This document shows, piece after piece, positions 8,396 through 17,269 of a stretch of DNA of 64,000 bases (positions are counted from its first letter, which is position 1; each line of letters starts with the position of its first letter). A program made the translations under genes and the position numbers. Below the pieces are notes generated by a model. It was given only the letters and a program-made list of their open reading frames with translations. It had not been told where the DNA came from and did not search any database. The DNA is taken from positions 124,001 to 188,000 of the forward strand of contig JAAFAB010000005.1 in NCBI GenBank assembly GCA_018222585.1, read 5' to 3'. This DNA comes from Paracoccaceae bacterium. Lineage in GTDB: Bacteria > Pseudomonadota > Alphaproteobacteria > Rhodobacterales > Rhodobacteraceae.

Positions 8396-10219
8396 ATGCG
8401 CGTTCGGGGGTGTAGCAAGTTGACTGTCATGGCCAAGCACCGGGAACCTCCGGTCATCAACGAAGCCACTTTGGGCCCACGTTTCGGCAAGGCGCGCGTC
8501 ATGGCGCAGCGGCTGGTGGCCTTTTCCTGCCTCGCCTCGGTGCCGGTGGTCGCTGCCGCCGGCCTGCTGCTGCGCAATGGCACCTTCCTGCCCACCACCC
8601 TGGCGGCGGCGGTGCTGGCGGTGGTGGCCTGCGCCACCCTGCGTCGGCCCGGTCCCCGGGCGCGGGTCGTGGTCGCACTGGCCCTGACCGGCCAGTGCAT
8701 CCTGTTCAATGCCGCGATGATGGGCCATCCGATGCAGCCCGACAGCCACATGCTGTATCTCGTCGCCCTGACCGCCATCGCCACGCTCAGCTCGCGACCG
8801 GCGCTGCTGTGGTCGGGGGGCGTCATCGGCCTGCATCACCTGGGGATGACCTTCGTCGCCCCGGCGCTGGTCTACCTCAGCCAGGACCTTTCATTCAATC
8901 TGGGGCGGGTCGCCTTCCACGGGGTGACGGTGCTGCTGGCGGTCTGCAACCTGATGATCATCGTGCATTTCCGCCTGCTTCAGACGGTCTTTTCCGAACG
9001 CCGCGCGGGACAGCTGGAACGCGCCATGCAGGAAGCCCAAGACTCCCTGCACGAGGCGCGGCGCCAGAAGGAAGAAGCGCAGGAAGCGACACGACGCGCC
9101 GAGGAGGCCCATGCCGCCGCCACCCGCGCGCAGCGCGAAGCGGAAAGCGCGCTGCGGGAGGCCGAGGCCAACGCCAGCGCCGCCCGCGCCGCCGAGGCCC
9201 GCAATACCGAGACCCGCGAACAGCACGCCCGCGAGGTCGAAGAGGTGATCGCGCATCTGCAGCAGAAGCTGTCCAACCTCGCCCAGGGGGATCTGACCAC
9301 CCGCATCGACCGGCCCCTGCCCGCGGCCTTCGCCGACCTTTCCCAAAGCTTCAACATCGGCGTCGCACGACTTGAAGAAGCCTTCGCGGCGGTCCAGGCC
9401 GAGGTGGTCTCGATCCGCGTGCAGTCGCGCGAGATCAATGATGCCGCCGAAGACCTGGGCCGACGGACGGAGAAACAGGTGACCACCCTGTCCGAGGCGG
9501 CAGGCACCCTGCAGCAGCTGACTACCCTGATCGGCGAGATCGCCTCGGACACCGGCGCCGCGCGCACCGCCACCGAGGAAACGCGCGGCGAGGCGGTCTC
9601 GGGGACAGAGGTGATGACCCGCACCGTTTCGGCCATGGACCAGATCGAGGGATCTTCCGCCGAGATCCGCAAGATCATCACGGTGATCGACGACATCGCC
9701 TTCCAGACCAACCTGCTGGCGCTCAACGCGGGGGTCGAGGCCGCGCGGGCCGGCAACGCGGGGCGCGGCTTCGCGGTGGTCGCCAACGAGGTGCGCGCCC
9801 TGGCCCAGCGCAGCTCGGAAGCGGCAAAGGAAATCGACGCGCTGATCAACAGCTCGGCCGGTCATGTCGGGCGTGGCGTGACCTTGGTGAAGAGCACCGG
9901 CAGCGCGCTCGGCTCGATCCGCGAGGCGGTGGAGCGCACGGCCGTGCGGATGCAGGCCGTGGCCGATGCCACGGCGGACCAGTCCCGGGGCCTGAACGAG
10001 GTGAATGCCGCCATCAAGGAGCTGGAAGCGTTCACGCAGCGCAACGCCGCCATCTTCGAGGAGACGCTGACCGCCAATGCGCTGCTTTCGGAAACCGCCG
10101 AGGGGCTGACCGCGCGCATCGGCCAGTTCCGTATCGGCGCGGACCGCGCCTCGCGCGCCGAGGAAGCCTGGCTGAAGGACGGCACGGACCGGCGCATCGA
10201 ACAGCGCCGCCGGGCCTGA
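8396..10219 (+). CDS. Methyl-accepting chemotaxis protein with multi-pass membrane sensor
   Basis: Chemoreceptor of up to 607 residues. The N-terminal 200 residues hold about six membrane helices with a His/Asp motif ([10 protein letters not shown], then GLHHLGM) known from a group of alphaproteobacterial receptors; no periplasmic domain is evident. An Ala/Glu/Arg-rich coiled coil follows (about 205-285), then a HAMP-like segment and the cytoplasmic signalling domain with the conserved hairpin [23 protein letters not shown]. There is no C-terminal CheR-binding pentapeptide. The start is uncertain: ATG 8396 and ATG 8429 are both possible and neither has a good ribosome binding site. A TTAAC half-site lies at 8356-8360. 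Confidence 0.88.
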   Translation: MRVRGCSKLTVMAKHREPPVINEATLGPRFGKARVMAQRLVAFSCLASVPVVAAAGLLLRNGTFLPTTLAAAVLAVVACATLRRPGPRARVVVALALTGQCILFNAAMMGHPMQPDSHMLYLVALTAIATLSSRPALLWSGGVIGLHHLGMTFVAPALVYLSQDLSFNLGRVAFHGVTVLLAVCNLMIIVHFRLLQTVFSERRAGQLERAMQEAQDSLHEARRQKEEAQEATRRAEEAHAAATRAQREAESALREAEANASAARAAEARNTETREQHAREVEEVIAHLQQKLSNLAQGDLTTRIDRPLPAAFADLSQSFNIGVARLEEAFAAVQAEVVSIRVQSREINDAAEDLGRRTEKQVTTLSEAAGTLQQLTTLIGEIASDTGAARTATEETRGEAVSGTEVMTRTVSAMDQIEGSSAEIRKIITVIDDIAFQTNLLALNAGVEAARAGNAGRGFAVVANEVRALAQRSSEAAKEIDALINSSAGHVGRGVTLVKSTGSALGSIREAVERTAVRMQAVADATADQSRGLNEVNAAIKELEAFTQRNAAIFEETLTANALLSETAEGLTARIGQFRIGADRASRAEEAWLKDGTDRRIEQRRRA

Positions 10220-10222
10220 GCC

Positions 10223-10290
10223 GCGGCTGGGTCTGCGCAGCGGCTGGGTCTGCGCAGCGGATGGGCCTGAGCGGCGGATGGGCCTGAGCG
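10223..10290. repeat. Four 17-base tandem units (two types)
   Basis: Immediately after the chemoreceptor stop, two exact 17-base units GCGGCTGGGTCTGCGCA are followed by two exact units GCGGATGGGCCTGAGCG; the two types are related to each other. About 45 bases further, a further short duplication (CTGGCTCGGCGGGG twice, near 10336-10365) is present. The 364-base spacer 10220-10583 holds only repeats and a terminator; I see no gene. Confidence 0.88.
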
Positions 10291-10441
10291 GCGGACGGAA
10301 TGCCCAAGGGCGGGGCCCAGAGGGCACGAGGTGCGCTGGCTCGGCGGGGCTGGCTCGGCGGGGCTCGACCGGCACGGGGCCCGGCGTGTCGACGCCCAGG
10401 GGCAAGGACAGGATGAAAGGGTGATGGGGAAGACGGACTGG

Positions 10442-10491
<50 letters not shown>

Positions 10492-10537
10492 GATTGCGGC
10501 AGCGGCAATCGGATCCGCCCGGGCTTTCCACAAGCAG

Positions 10538-10561
10538 AAAGGCCGCCCGGGGGCGGCCTTT
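10538..10561 (-). terminator. Terminator of rplM-rpsI
   Basis: Perfect inverted repeat AAAGGCCGCC / GGCGGCCTTT with a four-base loop, 22 bases downstream of the rpsI stop on the minus strand. Confidence 0.85.
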
Positions 10562-10583
10562 CGCAAATCGCAAGGGCTGGAGA

Positions 10584-11072
10584 TCAGCGCTTGGAGAACT
10601 GGAAGCTACGACGCGCCTTGCGCTTACCGTACTTCTTACGCTCGACGACGCGGCTGTCGCGGGTCAGGAAGCCGGCGGCTTTCAGGGCGCCACGCAGCGA
10701 GGGATCGTAGAGCTGCAGAGCCTTGGAGACACCGTGCTTCACGGCGCCGGCCTGGCCCGACAGACCCCCACCCTTGACGGTGGCGTAGACGTCGAACTCG
10801 CCTTCCACACCGGCGACGGTGAAGGGCTGACGCAGGATCATCTGCAGCACGGGACGGGCAAAGTACTTGTCCATCTCCTTGCCGTTCACGGTGACCTTGC
10901 CGGAGCCCGGCTTGATCCAGACGCGGGCAACGGCGTCCTTCCGCTTGCCGGTCGCGTAGGAGCGACCCAGCTCGTCGCGGACGGGCTCACGCGGGGCGTC
11001 GAGCTCGAGGGTGGTGCCCTCTTCGGCGACGACGTCCTTCAGCTCTTCCAGGGAATTCACTTGATCGGCCAT
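10584..11072 (-). CDS. rpsI: 30S ribosomal protein S9
   Basis: Component of the small ribosomal subunit head; its C-terminal tail reaches the P-site tRNA. The 162-residue protein has the typical [18 protein letters not shown] segment, the central [19 protein letters not shown] and the basic C-terminus ending FQFSKR. The alphaproteobacterial N-terminal extension of about 35 residues is present. It follows rplM by 3 bases, the universal pair. Confidence 0.98.
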   Translation of the reverse strand: MADQVNSLEELKDVVAEEGTTLELDAPREPVRDELGRSYATGKRKDAVARVWIKPGSGKVTVNGKEMDKYFARPVLQMILRQPFTVAGVEGEFDVYATVKGGGLSGQAGAVKHGVSKALQLYDPSLRGALKAAGFLTRDSRVVERKKYGKRKARRSFQFSKR

Positions 11073-11075
11073 CTA

Positions 11076-11537
11076 TCAGCTCCGCGTGTTCTTGGAGTTC
11101 ATGGATTTGACATCCAGCACTTCCGGCGCCTGGGCCTCGTGCGGGTGCTCGGAACCGGCATAGACGCGCAGGTTGGTCATCTGCTGGCGGGACAGGCGGT
11201 TGCCCGGCAGCATGCGCTTGACCGCCAGGGTCACGACGCGCTCGGGGTGCTCACCGTCGAGGATCTGGCCGTAGGTCCGGTCCTTGATGCCGCCCGGGAA
11301 GCCGGTGTGCCAGTAGAACCGCTTGTCGGCGCGCTTCTTGCCGGTCAGCTGGATCTTGTCGGCGTTGATCACGATGACGTTGTCGCCCATATCCATGTGA
11401 GGAGTGAAGGACGGCTTGTGCTTGCCACGCAGACGCATGGCGACGATCGAGGCGAGACGGCCCAGCACCACGCCCTCGGCGTCGATGATGATCCACTTCT
11501 TCTCGATGTCTGCGGGAGTCGCAGAGAAGGTTTTCAT
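11076..11537 (-). CDS. rplM: 50S ribosomal protein L13
   Basis: Large-subunit ribosomal protein, an early assembly protein. The 153 residues include the diagnostic [32 protein letters not shown] and GMLPGNRL-like ([13 protein letters not shown]) blocks. First gene of the rplM-rpsI operon, with a recognisable promoter 68-95 bases upstream. Confidence 0.98.
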   Translation of the reverse strand: MKTFSATPADIEKKWIIIDAEGVVLGRLASIVAMRLRGKHKPSFTPHMDMGDNVIVINADKIQLTGKKRADKRFYWHTGFPGGIKDRTYGQILDGEHPERVVTLAVKRMLPGNRLSRQQMTNLRVYAGSEHPHEAQAPEVLDVKSMNSKNTRS

Positions 11538-11604
11538 GTCGGGTGCCCTTTGGAAATTGGCAGCCCGCGAAGCCGGAAGGACCCGCGGGCGAAGTGATGG
11601 GCGG

Positions 11605-11632
11605 GTTATACAGCCGCCCAGCGGCCAGTCAA
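11605..11632 (-). promoter_or_regulatory. Sigma70-type promoter of rplM-rpsI
   Basis: On the minus strand TTGACT (11632-11627) and TATAAC (11610-11605) are separated by 16 bases, close to the housekeeping consensus, 68 bases before the rplM start codon. Confidence 0.7.
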
Positions 11633-11674
11633 GCGACTCTCACACGGAAAAACCTATCAGAAACAGCGCGTTGC

Positions 11675-11704
11675 AAAATAGGTATCAAAATACCCCACTA
11701 TTTT
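11675..11704 (-). terminator. Possible A/T-rich terminator of the hotdog gene
   Basis: Nested imperfect inverted repeat (outer AAAATAG / CTATTTT, inner GGTAT / ATACC) right at the stop codon of the thioesterase gene. It could end that transcript; the stem is weak, so this is tentative. Confidence 0.35.
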
Positions 11705-12126
11705 CACTGCTCTGGCGGCAGAGAGTAGGTCAGCGTGGCCCGGGCGACCGGCGCACCGCCCCCGGCGGGCAGGATCAGCACATCCCCGACCGCCAGCACC
11801 CGCCCCAGCTTCAGCAGGCGCGCCTCGGCCACCAGGTCCTGCCCGGCGGCGGGCTTGCGCATGAAGTCGAGCGAGCAGTTGGTGGTCACCGCCAGGGCCT
11901 TGGGTCCGACCATCGAGAGCACTGCCAGGTAGACCGCCACGTCGGCCAGGGCGAACATCGCCGGCCCCGAGACCGTGCCGCCCGGCCTGAGGTGCCGCTC
12001 GGCCACCACCAGGCGCACCCGCAGCGCCATGTCGGCGACCTCCTCGATGACGTAGTCCCCCGCCACCTGTGGAAACGCCTCCTCCAGGAAGCGGGCCAGC
12101 GCCTCCGCATCCATTGCAACTGCCAT
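11704..12126 (-). CDS. Hotdog-fold thioesterase, PaaI family
   Basis: Small acyl-CoA thioesterase-like protein of 140 residues. The hotdog fold is indicated by GGTVSGPAMFALADVAVYLAVL, the region of the catalytic acidic residue and helix in PaaI/YbgC-type enzymes, and by the strand pattern that follows (TTNCSLDFMRKPAAGQDLVAEARLLKLGR in outline). The ATG at 12126 is chosen because GGAGGAAAC precedes it; longer readings lack this. It is divergent from an enoyl-CoA hydratase gene with only 55 bases between, so the two may share control and act on related acyl-CoA substrates (inference). Confidence 0.85.
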   Translation of the reverse strand: MAVAMDAEALARFLEEAFPQVAGDYVIEEVADMALRVRLVVAERHLRPGGTVSGPAMFALADVAVYLAVLSMVGPKALAVTTNCSLDFMRKPAAGQDLVAEARLLKLGRVLAVGDVLILPAGGGAPVARATLTYSLPPEQ

Positions 12127-12181
12127 GTTTCCTCCCTCTCTTCCGGCGCCTAGACTTGGCCAGGGAGAAGGAGGAGACAAG

Positions 12182-12967
12182 ATGCCAATTCTGGAACGTC
12201 ACGACACCGGGCCGGTGGCCCATCTGCGGCTGAACGCGCCCGAGAGGCTGAACGCGCTGAGCGACGCGATGCTGGCGGCCCTGCAGCAGGCGCTGGAGAC
12301 CCTGGCGGAGGATCGCGGCATCCGCGTGGTGCTGCTGTCGGGTGAGGGCCGGGCCTTCTGCGCCGGCCATGACCTGAAGGAGATGCAGGCGGCACGGCGG
12401 GCCGCGGATGGCGGGGCAGCCGCCTTTGCCGATCTCTTCGCCCGCTGCGCCCGGGTGATGACCGCGATCCGCGACCTGCCGCAGCCGGTGATCGCCCTGC
12501 CCCACGGCATCGCCACCGCCGCCGGCTGCCAGCTGGTTGCCAGCTGCGACATGGCGATCGCCGCGACGGGCACGCGCTTCGGGGTCAACGGGGTGAACAT
12601 CGGCCTGTTCTGCTCGACCCCGATGGTGGCGCTCAGCCGCAACGTCCCGCGCAAGCAGGCGTTCGAGATGCTGACCACCGGTGCCATGATCGACTGCGCC
12701 CGCGCCGCAGACCTGGGGCTGATCAACCGCGCCGTGCCCGCCGACCGTCTGCAGGCCGAGGGCGAGGCCCTGGCCACCACGCTGGCCGCCAAGCTGGACA
12801 CCGCCATCCGCATCGGCAAACGGGCCTTCTACCGGCAGCTGGAACTGCCCCTGGACGCGGCCTATGACTATACCGCTGGCGTCATGGTCGAGAACATGCT
12901 TGAGGCGCAGACCGACGAGGGCATCCGGGCCTTCCTGGAAAAACGACCGCCCGCGTGGCAGGAATGA
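12182..12967 (+). CDS. Enoyl-CoA hydratase/isomerase family protein (ECHDC3-like)
   Basis: Crotonase-fold protein of 261 residues. The CoA-binding/oxyanion motif AFCAGHDLKEM and the second oxyanion segment around GCQLVASCDMAIA are clear. The LFCSTPMVALSRNVPRK block resembles the ECHDC3 subgroup, whose physiological reaction is not settled, so a specific beta-oxidation role should not be assumed. The ribosome binding site GGAGGAGAC lies 5 bases before the ATG. It is divergent from the hotdog thioesterase. Confidence 0.87.
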   Translation: MPILERHDTGPVAHLRLNAPERLNALSDAMLAALQQALETLAEDRGIRVVLLSGEGRAFCAGHDLKEMQAARRAADGGAAAFADLFARCARVMTAIRDLPQPVIALPHGIATAAGCQLVASCDMAIAATGTRFGVNGVNIGLFCSTPMVALSRNVPRKQAFEMLTTGAMIDCARAADLGLINRAVPADRLQAEGEALATTLAAKLDTAIRIGKRAFYRQLELPLDAAYDYTAGVMVENMLEAQTDEGIRAFLEKRPPAWQE

Positions 12968-13298
12968 GGCGGATTGCCTCCCCTGCCGCAGCAAGCCGGA
13001 TCAAATCATCGCAATGTTTCCAATCCGACACCAGTCTGGTTCGGAATTGGCCACTATTCGGCCCCAAAGCCTTACACTAGGTAAGACGGACCGGACGCGC
13101 GGGTTTGCGTCCACTGAGATCGCGAGATCGGGTCACCTCGGCACCCCTCCAGGCCATGCTCTCTCTGGCGCCGAACTGGGACGGTGACCCGCTCGCTCCT
13201 CTCCGCCGACATCGCGCCCCTCCGGCGGGCCCTCGCTGCGGACAGCCCACGGCGCCAAGCCTCTTCCAATCATCCGTCCTTTGCCCTAGATCGCGCCC
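12968..13298. other. Noncoding spacer with imperfect inverted repeat
   Basis: 331 bases with no supportable gene. It contains an imperfect inverted repeat at 13020-13050 (CCAAT-CCGA...ACCAG / CTGGT...TCGG-ATTGG with single-base bulges), which may be a weak terminator for the hydratase gene or an operator. The remainder leads into trmFO without a clear promoter. Confidence 0.4.
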
Positions 13299-14642
13299 AT
13301 GACAGAGAGACTCCATATCATCGGCGGCGGCATGGCCGGGTCCGAAGCCGCCTGGCAGGCCGCGCAGGCCGGCATCCCCGTGACCATCCACGAGATGCGC
13401 CCGCAGGTCGAAACCTTCGCGCATCGCACCGGCAACCTGGCCGAGATGGTCTGCTCCAACTCCTTCCGCTCGGATGACAGCGAACAGAACGCCGTCGGCC
13501 TGCTGCATTGGGAAATGCGCCAGGCGGGCGGGCTCATCATGCAGATGGCCGACAAGCACCGGCTGCCGGCTGGCGGCGCGCTGGCCGTCGACCGCGATCC
13601 CTTCTCGGAAGATGTCACCGCCGCCCTGCGCGCGCATCCGCTGGTCGAAGTCGAGGATGGCGAGATCTCGGAACTGCCCGCCGATGGCCATTGGATCATC
13701 GCCACCGGCCCGCTGACCTCGGGTGCCCTGGCCGAGGCGATCCGTGCCGAGACCGGCGCCGAGAGCCTCGCGTTCTTCGATGCCATCGCCCCCATCGTCT
13801 ATGCCGAGAGCATCGACATGGGCACGGCCTGGATGCAGTCGCGCTATGACAAGGGCGAGACCGAGGAAGAGCAGAAAGCCTACCTGAACTGCCCGATGAC
13901 CAAGGAGCAGTACGAGGCTTTCATCGACGCGCTGCTGGCCGCCGACAAGACCGAGTTCCACGAGGGCGAGACGGCGGGCTACTTCGACGGCTGCCTGCCG
14001 ATCGAGGTCATGGCCGAACGCGGCCGCGAGACCCTGCGCCATGGCCCGATGAAACCCGTCGGCCTGACCAATGCCCACAAGCCCGAGGAAAAGGCCTGGG
14101 CCGTGGTGCAGCTGCGCCGCGACAACAAGCTGGGCACGCTCTACAATATCGTCGGCTTCCAGACGAAGATGAAATACGGCGCCCAGACCGAGGTCTTCAA
14201 GATGATCCCCGGGCTGGAAAACGCCAGCTTCGCCCGTCTGGGCGGCATCCACCGCAACACCTTCATCAACTCGCCGACGCTGCTGGACGGGCAGATGCGG
14301 CTGAAGTCGCGGCCCAACATCCGCTTTGCCGGGCAGATCACCGGGGTCGAGGGCTACGTGGAAAGCGCCGCCATGGGCCTGCTGGCCGGCCGCCTTGCCG
14401 TGGCCGAGATGACGGGGCAGACCCTGCCCCCCGTCCCCGCCGAGACCGCCATGGGTGCGCTGGTGACCCATATCACCGGCGGCGCCGAGGCGAAGACCTT
14501 CCAGCCGATGAACGTGAACTTCGGGCTGTTCCCGCCGCTGGACGGCGTGCGCGGTGGCCGTCGCGGCCGCAAGGACCGCTACAAGGGCTACACCGACCGC
14601 GCGAAGGAGCTCTGGACCGGCTGGCTGGAGAGCGCACGGTAA
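13299..14642 (+). CDS. trmFO: FADH2/folate-dependent tRNA m5U54 methyltransferase TrmFO
   Basis: Makes 5-methyluridine at tRNA position 54 using methylenetetrahydrofolate and FAD. The 447-residue protein opens with the FAD-binding [14 protein letters not shown] and has the family hallmark segments [13 protein letters not shown] (with catalytic-region cysteine), [19 protein letters not shown] and [19 protein letters not shown]. Length and motifs are complete. It appears to be transcribed alone. Confidence 0.97.
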   Translation: MTERLHIIGGGMAGSEAAWQAAQAGIPVTIHEMRPQVETFAHRTGNLAEMVCSNSFRSDDSEQNAVGLLHWEMRQAGGLIMQMADKHRLPAGGALAVDRDPFSEDVTAALRAHPLVEVEDGEISELPADGHWIIATGPLTSGALAEAIRAETGAESLAFFDAIAPIVYAESIDMGTAWMQSRYDKGETEEEQKAYLNCPMTKEQYEAFIDALLAADKTEFHEGETAGYFDGCLPIEVMAERGRETLRHGPMKPVGLTNAHKPEEKAWAVVQLRRDNKLGTLYNIVGFQTKMKYGAQTEVFKMIPGLENASFARLGGIHRNTFINSPTLLDGQMRLKSRPNIRFAGQITGVEGYVESAAMGLLAGRLAVAEMTGQTLPPVPAETAMGALVTHITGGAEAKTFQPMNVNFGLFPPLDGVRGGRRGRKDRYKGYTDRAKELWTGWLESAR

Positions 14643-14825
14643 CAGACCCGGTGGCGTGCAATAGCGGGCAGGCCCCGGCACAGGCCGCAGGGTGGGAGAT
14701 ATCCCACCTTCCCCGCGCGCCGATGCCGCCCGGACCGCAGGCCAGGCATGGCGGGATGGCCCCCGCCCTGCGCCCCTTTCGGGCTTCGGGTGGAACTTCC
14801 GCGTGGAATGTGCATATTCCGCCCC

Positions 14826-15446
14826 ATGGCTGAAACATATCTGGACAAAATCTACGGCGTCCCCGACGCCGAAACGCAACGCGACCTCTACGATCAATGG
14901 GCCGACAGCTATGACAAGGAGCTGGACGACGCCCACTACGTGACCCCGTCACGGATCGCGGCGGCATTGAAATCCCTGGTGAAAGAGACCGAACTCTCCG
15001 GCCCCGTGCTGGACTTCGGCTGCGGCACCGGCCTCTGTGGCGAGGCCCTGGCCCAGGCGGGCTTCGGGCGCATCCACGGCGCCGATGTCTCGGCCGGGAT
15101 GCTGAAGATGGCCGAGCAGAAGGGCTGTTACGAACAGCTTCACCCCCTGCCCTTCGGCAACCCCGATCCGGGTCTCGTCTCGCGCTACCGGCTGGTCACC
15201 GCCTCCGGCGCGATCTCGCCCGGCGCGGCGCCGGCCTCCTGCCTGCCGGCCATCGTGATGGCCCTGCCCTCTGGCGGTCGCCTCGCGCTCAGCTACAATG
15301 CGCGCGCCCTGGAGGACGAGGACTACGTGAAGATGCTGGAGCGCACCGTCGGCAGCTCCGAAGCCGTGCTGGAGCTGAGCGAGGACGGCCCCCATATCGA
15401 GGGTCTCGGCAGCACCTCCCGCGTGATGGTGATCCGCCGCCGATGA
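14826..15446 (+). CDS. Class I SAM-dependent methyltransferase
   Basis: Cytosolic methyltransferase of about 206 residues, substrate unknown. YDQWADSYDKEL near the N-terminus and the SAM-binding motif VLDFGCGTGLCGEAL (about residue 60) place it in the methyltransferase type 11/25 group. The ATG at 14826 gives the natural N-terminus MAETYLDKIYG; an upstream reading to 14748 adds low-complexity sequence. Its last four bases overlap the gluQRS start (ATGA), so the two are translationally coupled. Confidence 0.85.
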   Translation: MAETYLDKIYGVPDAETQRDLYDQWADSYDKELDDAHYVTPSRIAAALKSLVKETELSGPVLDFGCGTGLCGEALAQAGFGRIHGADVSAGMLKMAEQKGCYEQLHPLPFGNPDPGLVSRYRLVTASGAISPGAAPASCLPAIVMALPSGGRLALSYNARALEDEDYVKMLERTVGSSEAVLELSEDGPHIEGLGSTSRVMVIRRR

Positions 15447-16321
15447 GCTACCGCACCCGTTTCGCCCCTTCGCCCACGGGGCCGCTGCATCTGGGCCATG
15501 CCTTTTCGGCCATGGTCGCGGCGCGCCGGGCCGAGGCGGCGGGCGGGCAATTCCTGCTGCGCATCGAGGATATCGACCAGAGCCGCGCCCGCCCCGAATG
15601 GGAGGCGCAGATCGAGGATGACCTCACCTGGCTCGGCCTTGACTGGCCCCGCCCCGTGATGCGCCAGAGCCAGCGCCTGCCCGCCTACCGGGCGGCGCTG
15701 CAACACCTCTGGGACATGGGCCTGCTCTATCCCTGTTCCTGCACCCGTCGTGATATCGCCGAGGCCGTCTCGGCCCCGCAGGAAGGCGCCGCACCGGCCC
15801 ATGGCCCCGACGGCCTCGTCTATCCCGGCACCTGCCGCCCCGCGCTGCCGCCGACAGGCCCCATGCCCGACGCGGTGCTGCGCCTCGACATGGACCGGGC
15901 GCTGGAGCGCGCCTGTCGTCACGAAGGGCTCTATTTCACCGAAACCGGCAAGGGCCCGAACGGCGAAAGCGGCGCCCGGCCCATTGCCCGCCGCCGGATG
16001 ATCGACAAGGTCGGCGACGTGGTGCTGGCGCGTCAGGGCATGGGCACCTCCTATCACCTCTCGGTGGTGGTCGATGACGCGGCCCAGGGCATCACCGAGG
16101 TGGTGCGCGGCCAGGACCTGTTCGACGCGACACCGATCCACGCCCTGCTGCAACGCCTGCTTGGGCTGCCCGCGCCGCTCTACCATCACCACCGGCTGAT
16201 CCGCGACAGCGAGGGCAAGCGGCTGGCCAAGCGCGATGACGCCCGCGCCATCCGCCTCTACCGCGACGAGGGGCAGACCCCTGCCGATATCCTCAGGATG
16301 ATCGGCCTCGCGCGGCGCTGA
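15443..16321 (+). CDS. gluQRS: Glutamyl-Q tRNA(Asp) synthetase
   Basis: Attaches glutamate to queuosine at position 34 of tRNA(Asp). It is a 292-residue catalytic-domain version of glutamyl-tRNA synthetase without the anticodon-binding domain. Visible are the HIGH-type motif PTGPLHLGHAFS, a zinc-type cysteine cluster (CSCTRRD and GTC), and the KMSKS counterpart KRLAKRD. The ATGA overlap couples it to the upstream methyltransferase gene. Confidence 0.95.
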   Translation: MSYRTRFAPSPTGPLHLGHAFSAMVAARRAEAAGGQFLLRIEDIDQSRARPEWEAQIEDDLTWLGLDWPRPVMRQSQRLPAYRAALQHLWDMGLLYPCSCTRRDIAEAVSAPQEGAAPAHGPDGLVYPGTCRPALPPTGPMPDAVLRLDMDRALERACRHEGLYFTETGKGPNGESGARPIARRRMIDKVGDVVLARQGMGTSYHLSVVVDDAAQGITEVVRGQDLFDATPIHALLQRLLGLPAPLYHHHRLIRDSEGKRLAKRDDARAIRLYRDEGQTPADILRMIGLARR

Positions 16322-16324
16322 GCC

Positions 16325-16684
16325 TCAGAGCATCGGATCGGCGATCACCACCTCTTCGCCATCCCGCACGGCGGTATAGAAGCAGTTGCGCCGGTTGGTG
16401 TGGCAGGCCGGGCCGGTCTGATCGACGATCACCAGCAGGCAGTCGCGGTCGCAATCCACTCGCAGCTCGACCAGCTTCTGCACATGCCCCGAGCTTTCGC
16501 CCTTGGCCCAGAAGCCCTGCCGCGAGCGCGACCAGTAGGTGACATGGCCGCTCTCCAACGTCTTCGCGATCGATTCCGCGCTCATCCAGGCCATCATCAG
16601 CACCTCTCCGGTGCCCTCCTGCTGGGCGATGGCGGGAATCAGGCCCTTGTCGTCGAACTTCAGCGTGCTGGGGTCGAACTGCAT
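16325..16684 (-). CDS. hisI: Phosphoribosyl-AMP cyclohydrolase
   Basis: Third step of histidine biosynthesis, opening the ring of phosphoribosyl-AMP. The 119-residue protein has the family blocks VLMMAWMSAES, YWSRSRQGFWAKGESSGH and the metal-ligand segments DCDRDCLL and GPACHTNRRNCFY. It is a monofunctional HisI, without a HisE domain. I prefer the ATG at 16684 (after AGGTGA); a GTG at 16693 would add three residues. Convergent with gluQRS, with 3 bases between them. Confidence 0.96.
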   Translation of the reverse strand: MQFDPSTLKFDDKGLIPAIAQQEGTGEVLMMAWMSAESIAKTLESGHVTYWSRSRQGFWAKGESSGHVQKLVELRVDCDRDCLLVIVDQTGPACHTNRRNCFYTAVRDGEEVVIADPML

Positions 16685-16762
16685 TCTGCTCACCTTTCCG
16701 GCGGGGGTTTCCTGTGCCGCCCTGCGGGCCTATCTATGGACAACGCGCCGAAAGGACCAGAG

Positions 16763-17212
16763 ATGAGCGAAAGCGACCTGATCAAACTCTACTCCAACCG
16801 GATCCTCGCCCTGGCGGCAGAGATCCCGCACCAGGAGCGGCTGGAGGCCCCCGATGCCACCGTGCGCAAGCGCGCGCCGCTCTGCGGGTCGACGGTGACG
16901 GTGGATGTCGCACTCGAGGACGGCCGCATCGCCCGTTTCGGCCAGGAGGTCCGCGCCTGCGCCCTTGGCCAGGCCTCGGCCTCGGTCGTCGGCGCGGCGG
17001 TGCTGGGCCGCACCCGGGACGAGATCCATACCGCCCGCAACCAGCTGCGCGCCATGCTGAAGGACGAGGGCCCGGTGCCCGGCGCCCCCTTCGACGGGCT
17101 GGAGGTGCTGCTGCCGGCGAGCGAGTACAAGAACCGCCATGCCTCGATCCTGCTGACCCTCGACGCCCTGTCCGAGGCGATGGACAAGGCGGCCGAAAGC
17201 GACTGCGCTTAA
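16763..17212 (+). CDS. Iron-sulfur assembly scaffold-like protein, NifU/IscU N-terminal fold
   Basis: Protein of 149 residues related to the U-type scaffold for Fe-S clusters. Two of the three usual ligand cysteines are seen, Cys41 (PLCGS) and Cys66 (RACALGQAS, compare the GCAISQAS region of SufU-type proteins). At the third position the sequence is YKNRHASILL, with no cysteine; Cys148 at the extreme C-terminus is the only other one. It may be a degenerate scaffold or carrier, or use a different ligand. The start at 16763 is divergent from hisI, 78 bases away. Confidence 0.82.
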   Translation: MSESDLIKLYSNRILALAAEIPHQERLEAPDATVRKRAPLCGSTVTVDVALEDGRIARFGQEVRACALGQASASVVGAAVLGRTRDEIHTARNQLRAMLKDEGPVPGAPFDGLEVLLPASEYKNRHASILLTLDALSEAMDKAAESDCA

Positions 17213-17269
17213 CCGCATCTTCGGGATTGGTCCCTATGGCTGTCCGGGTGCAAGAAGTGGCGGCCCGGC

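Noticed and set aside
13077-14936. Open frame of 619 codons on the minus strand
   Set aside because: Antisense to trmFO; no domain recognised.
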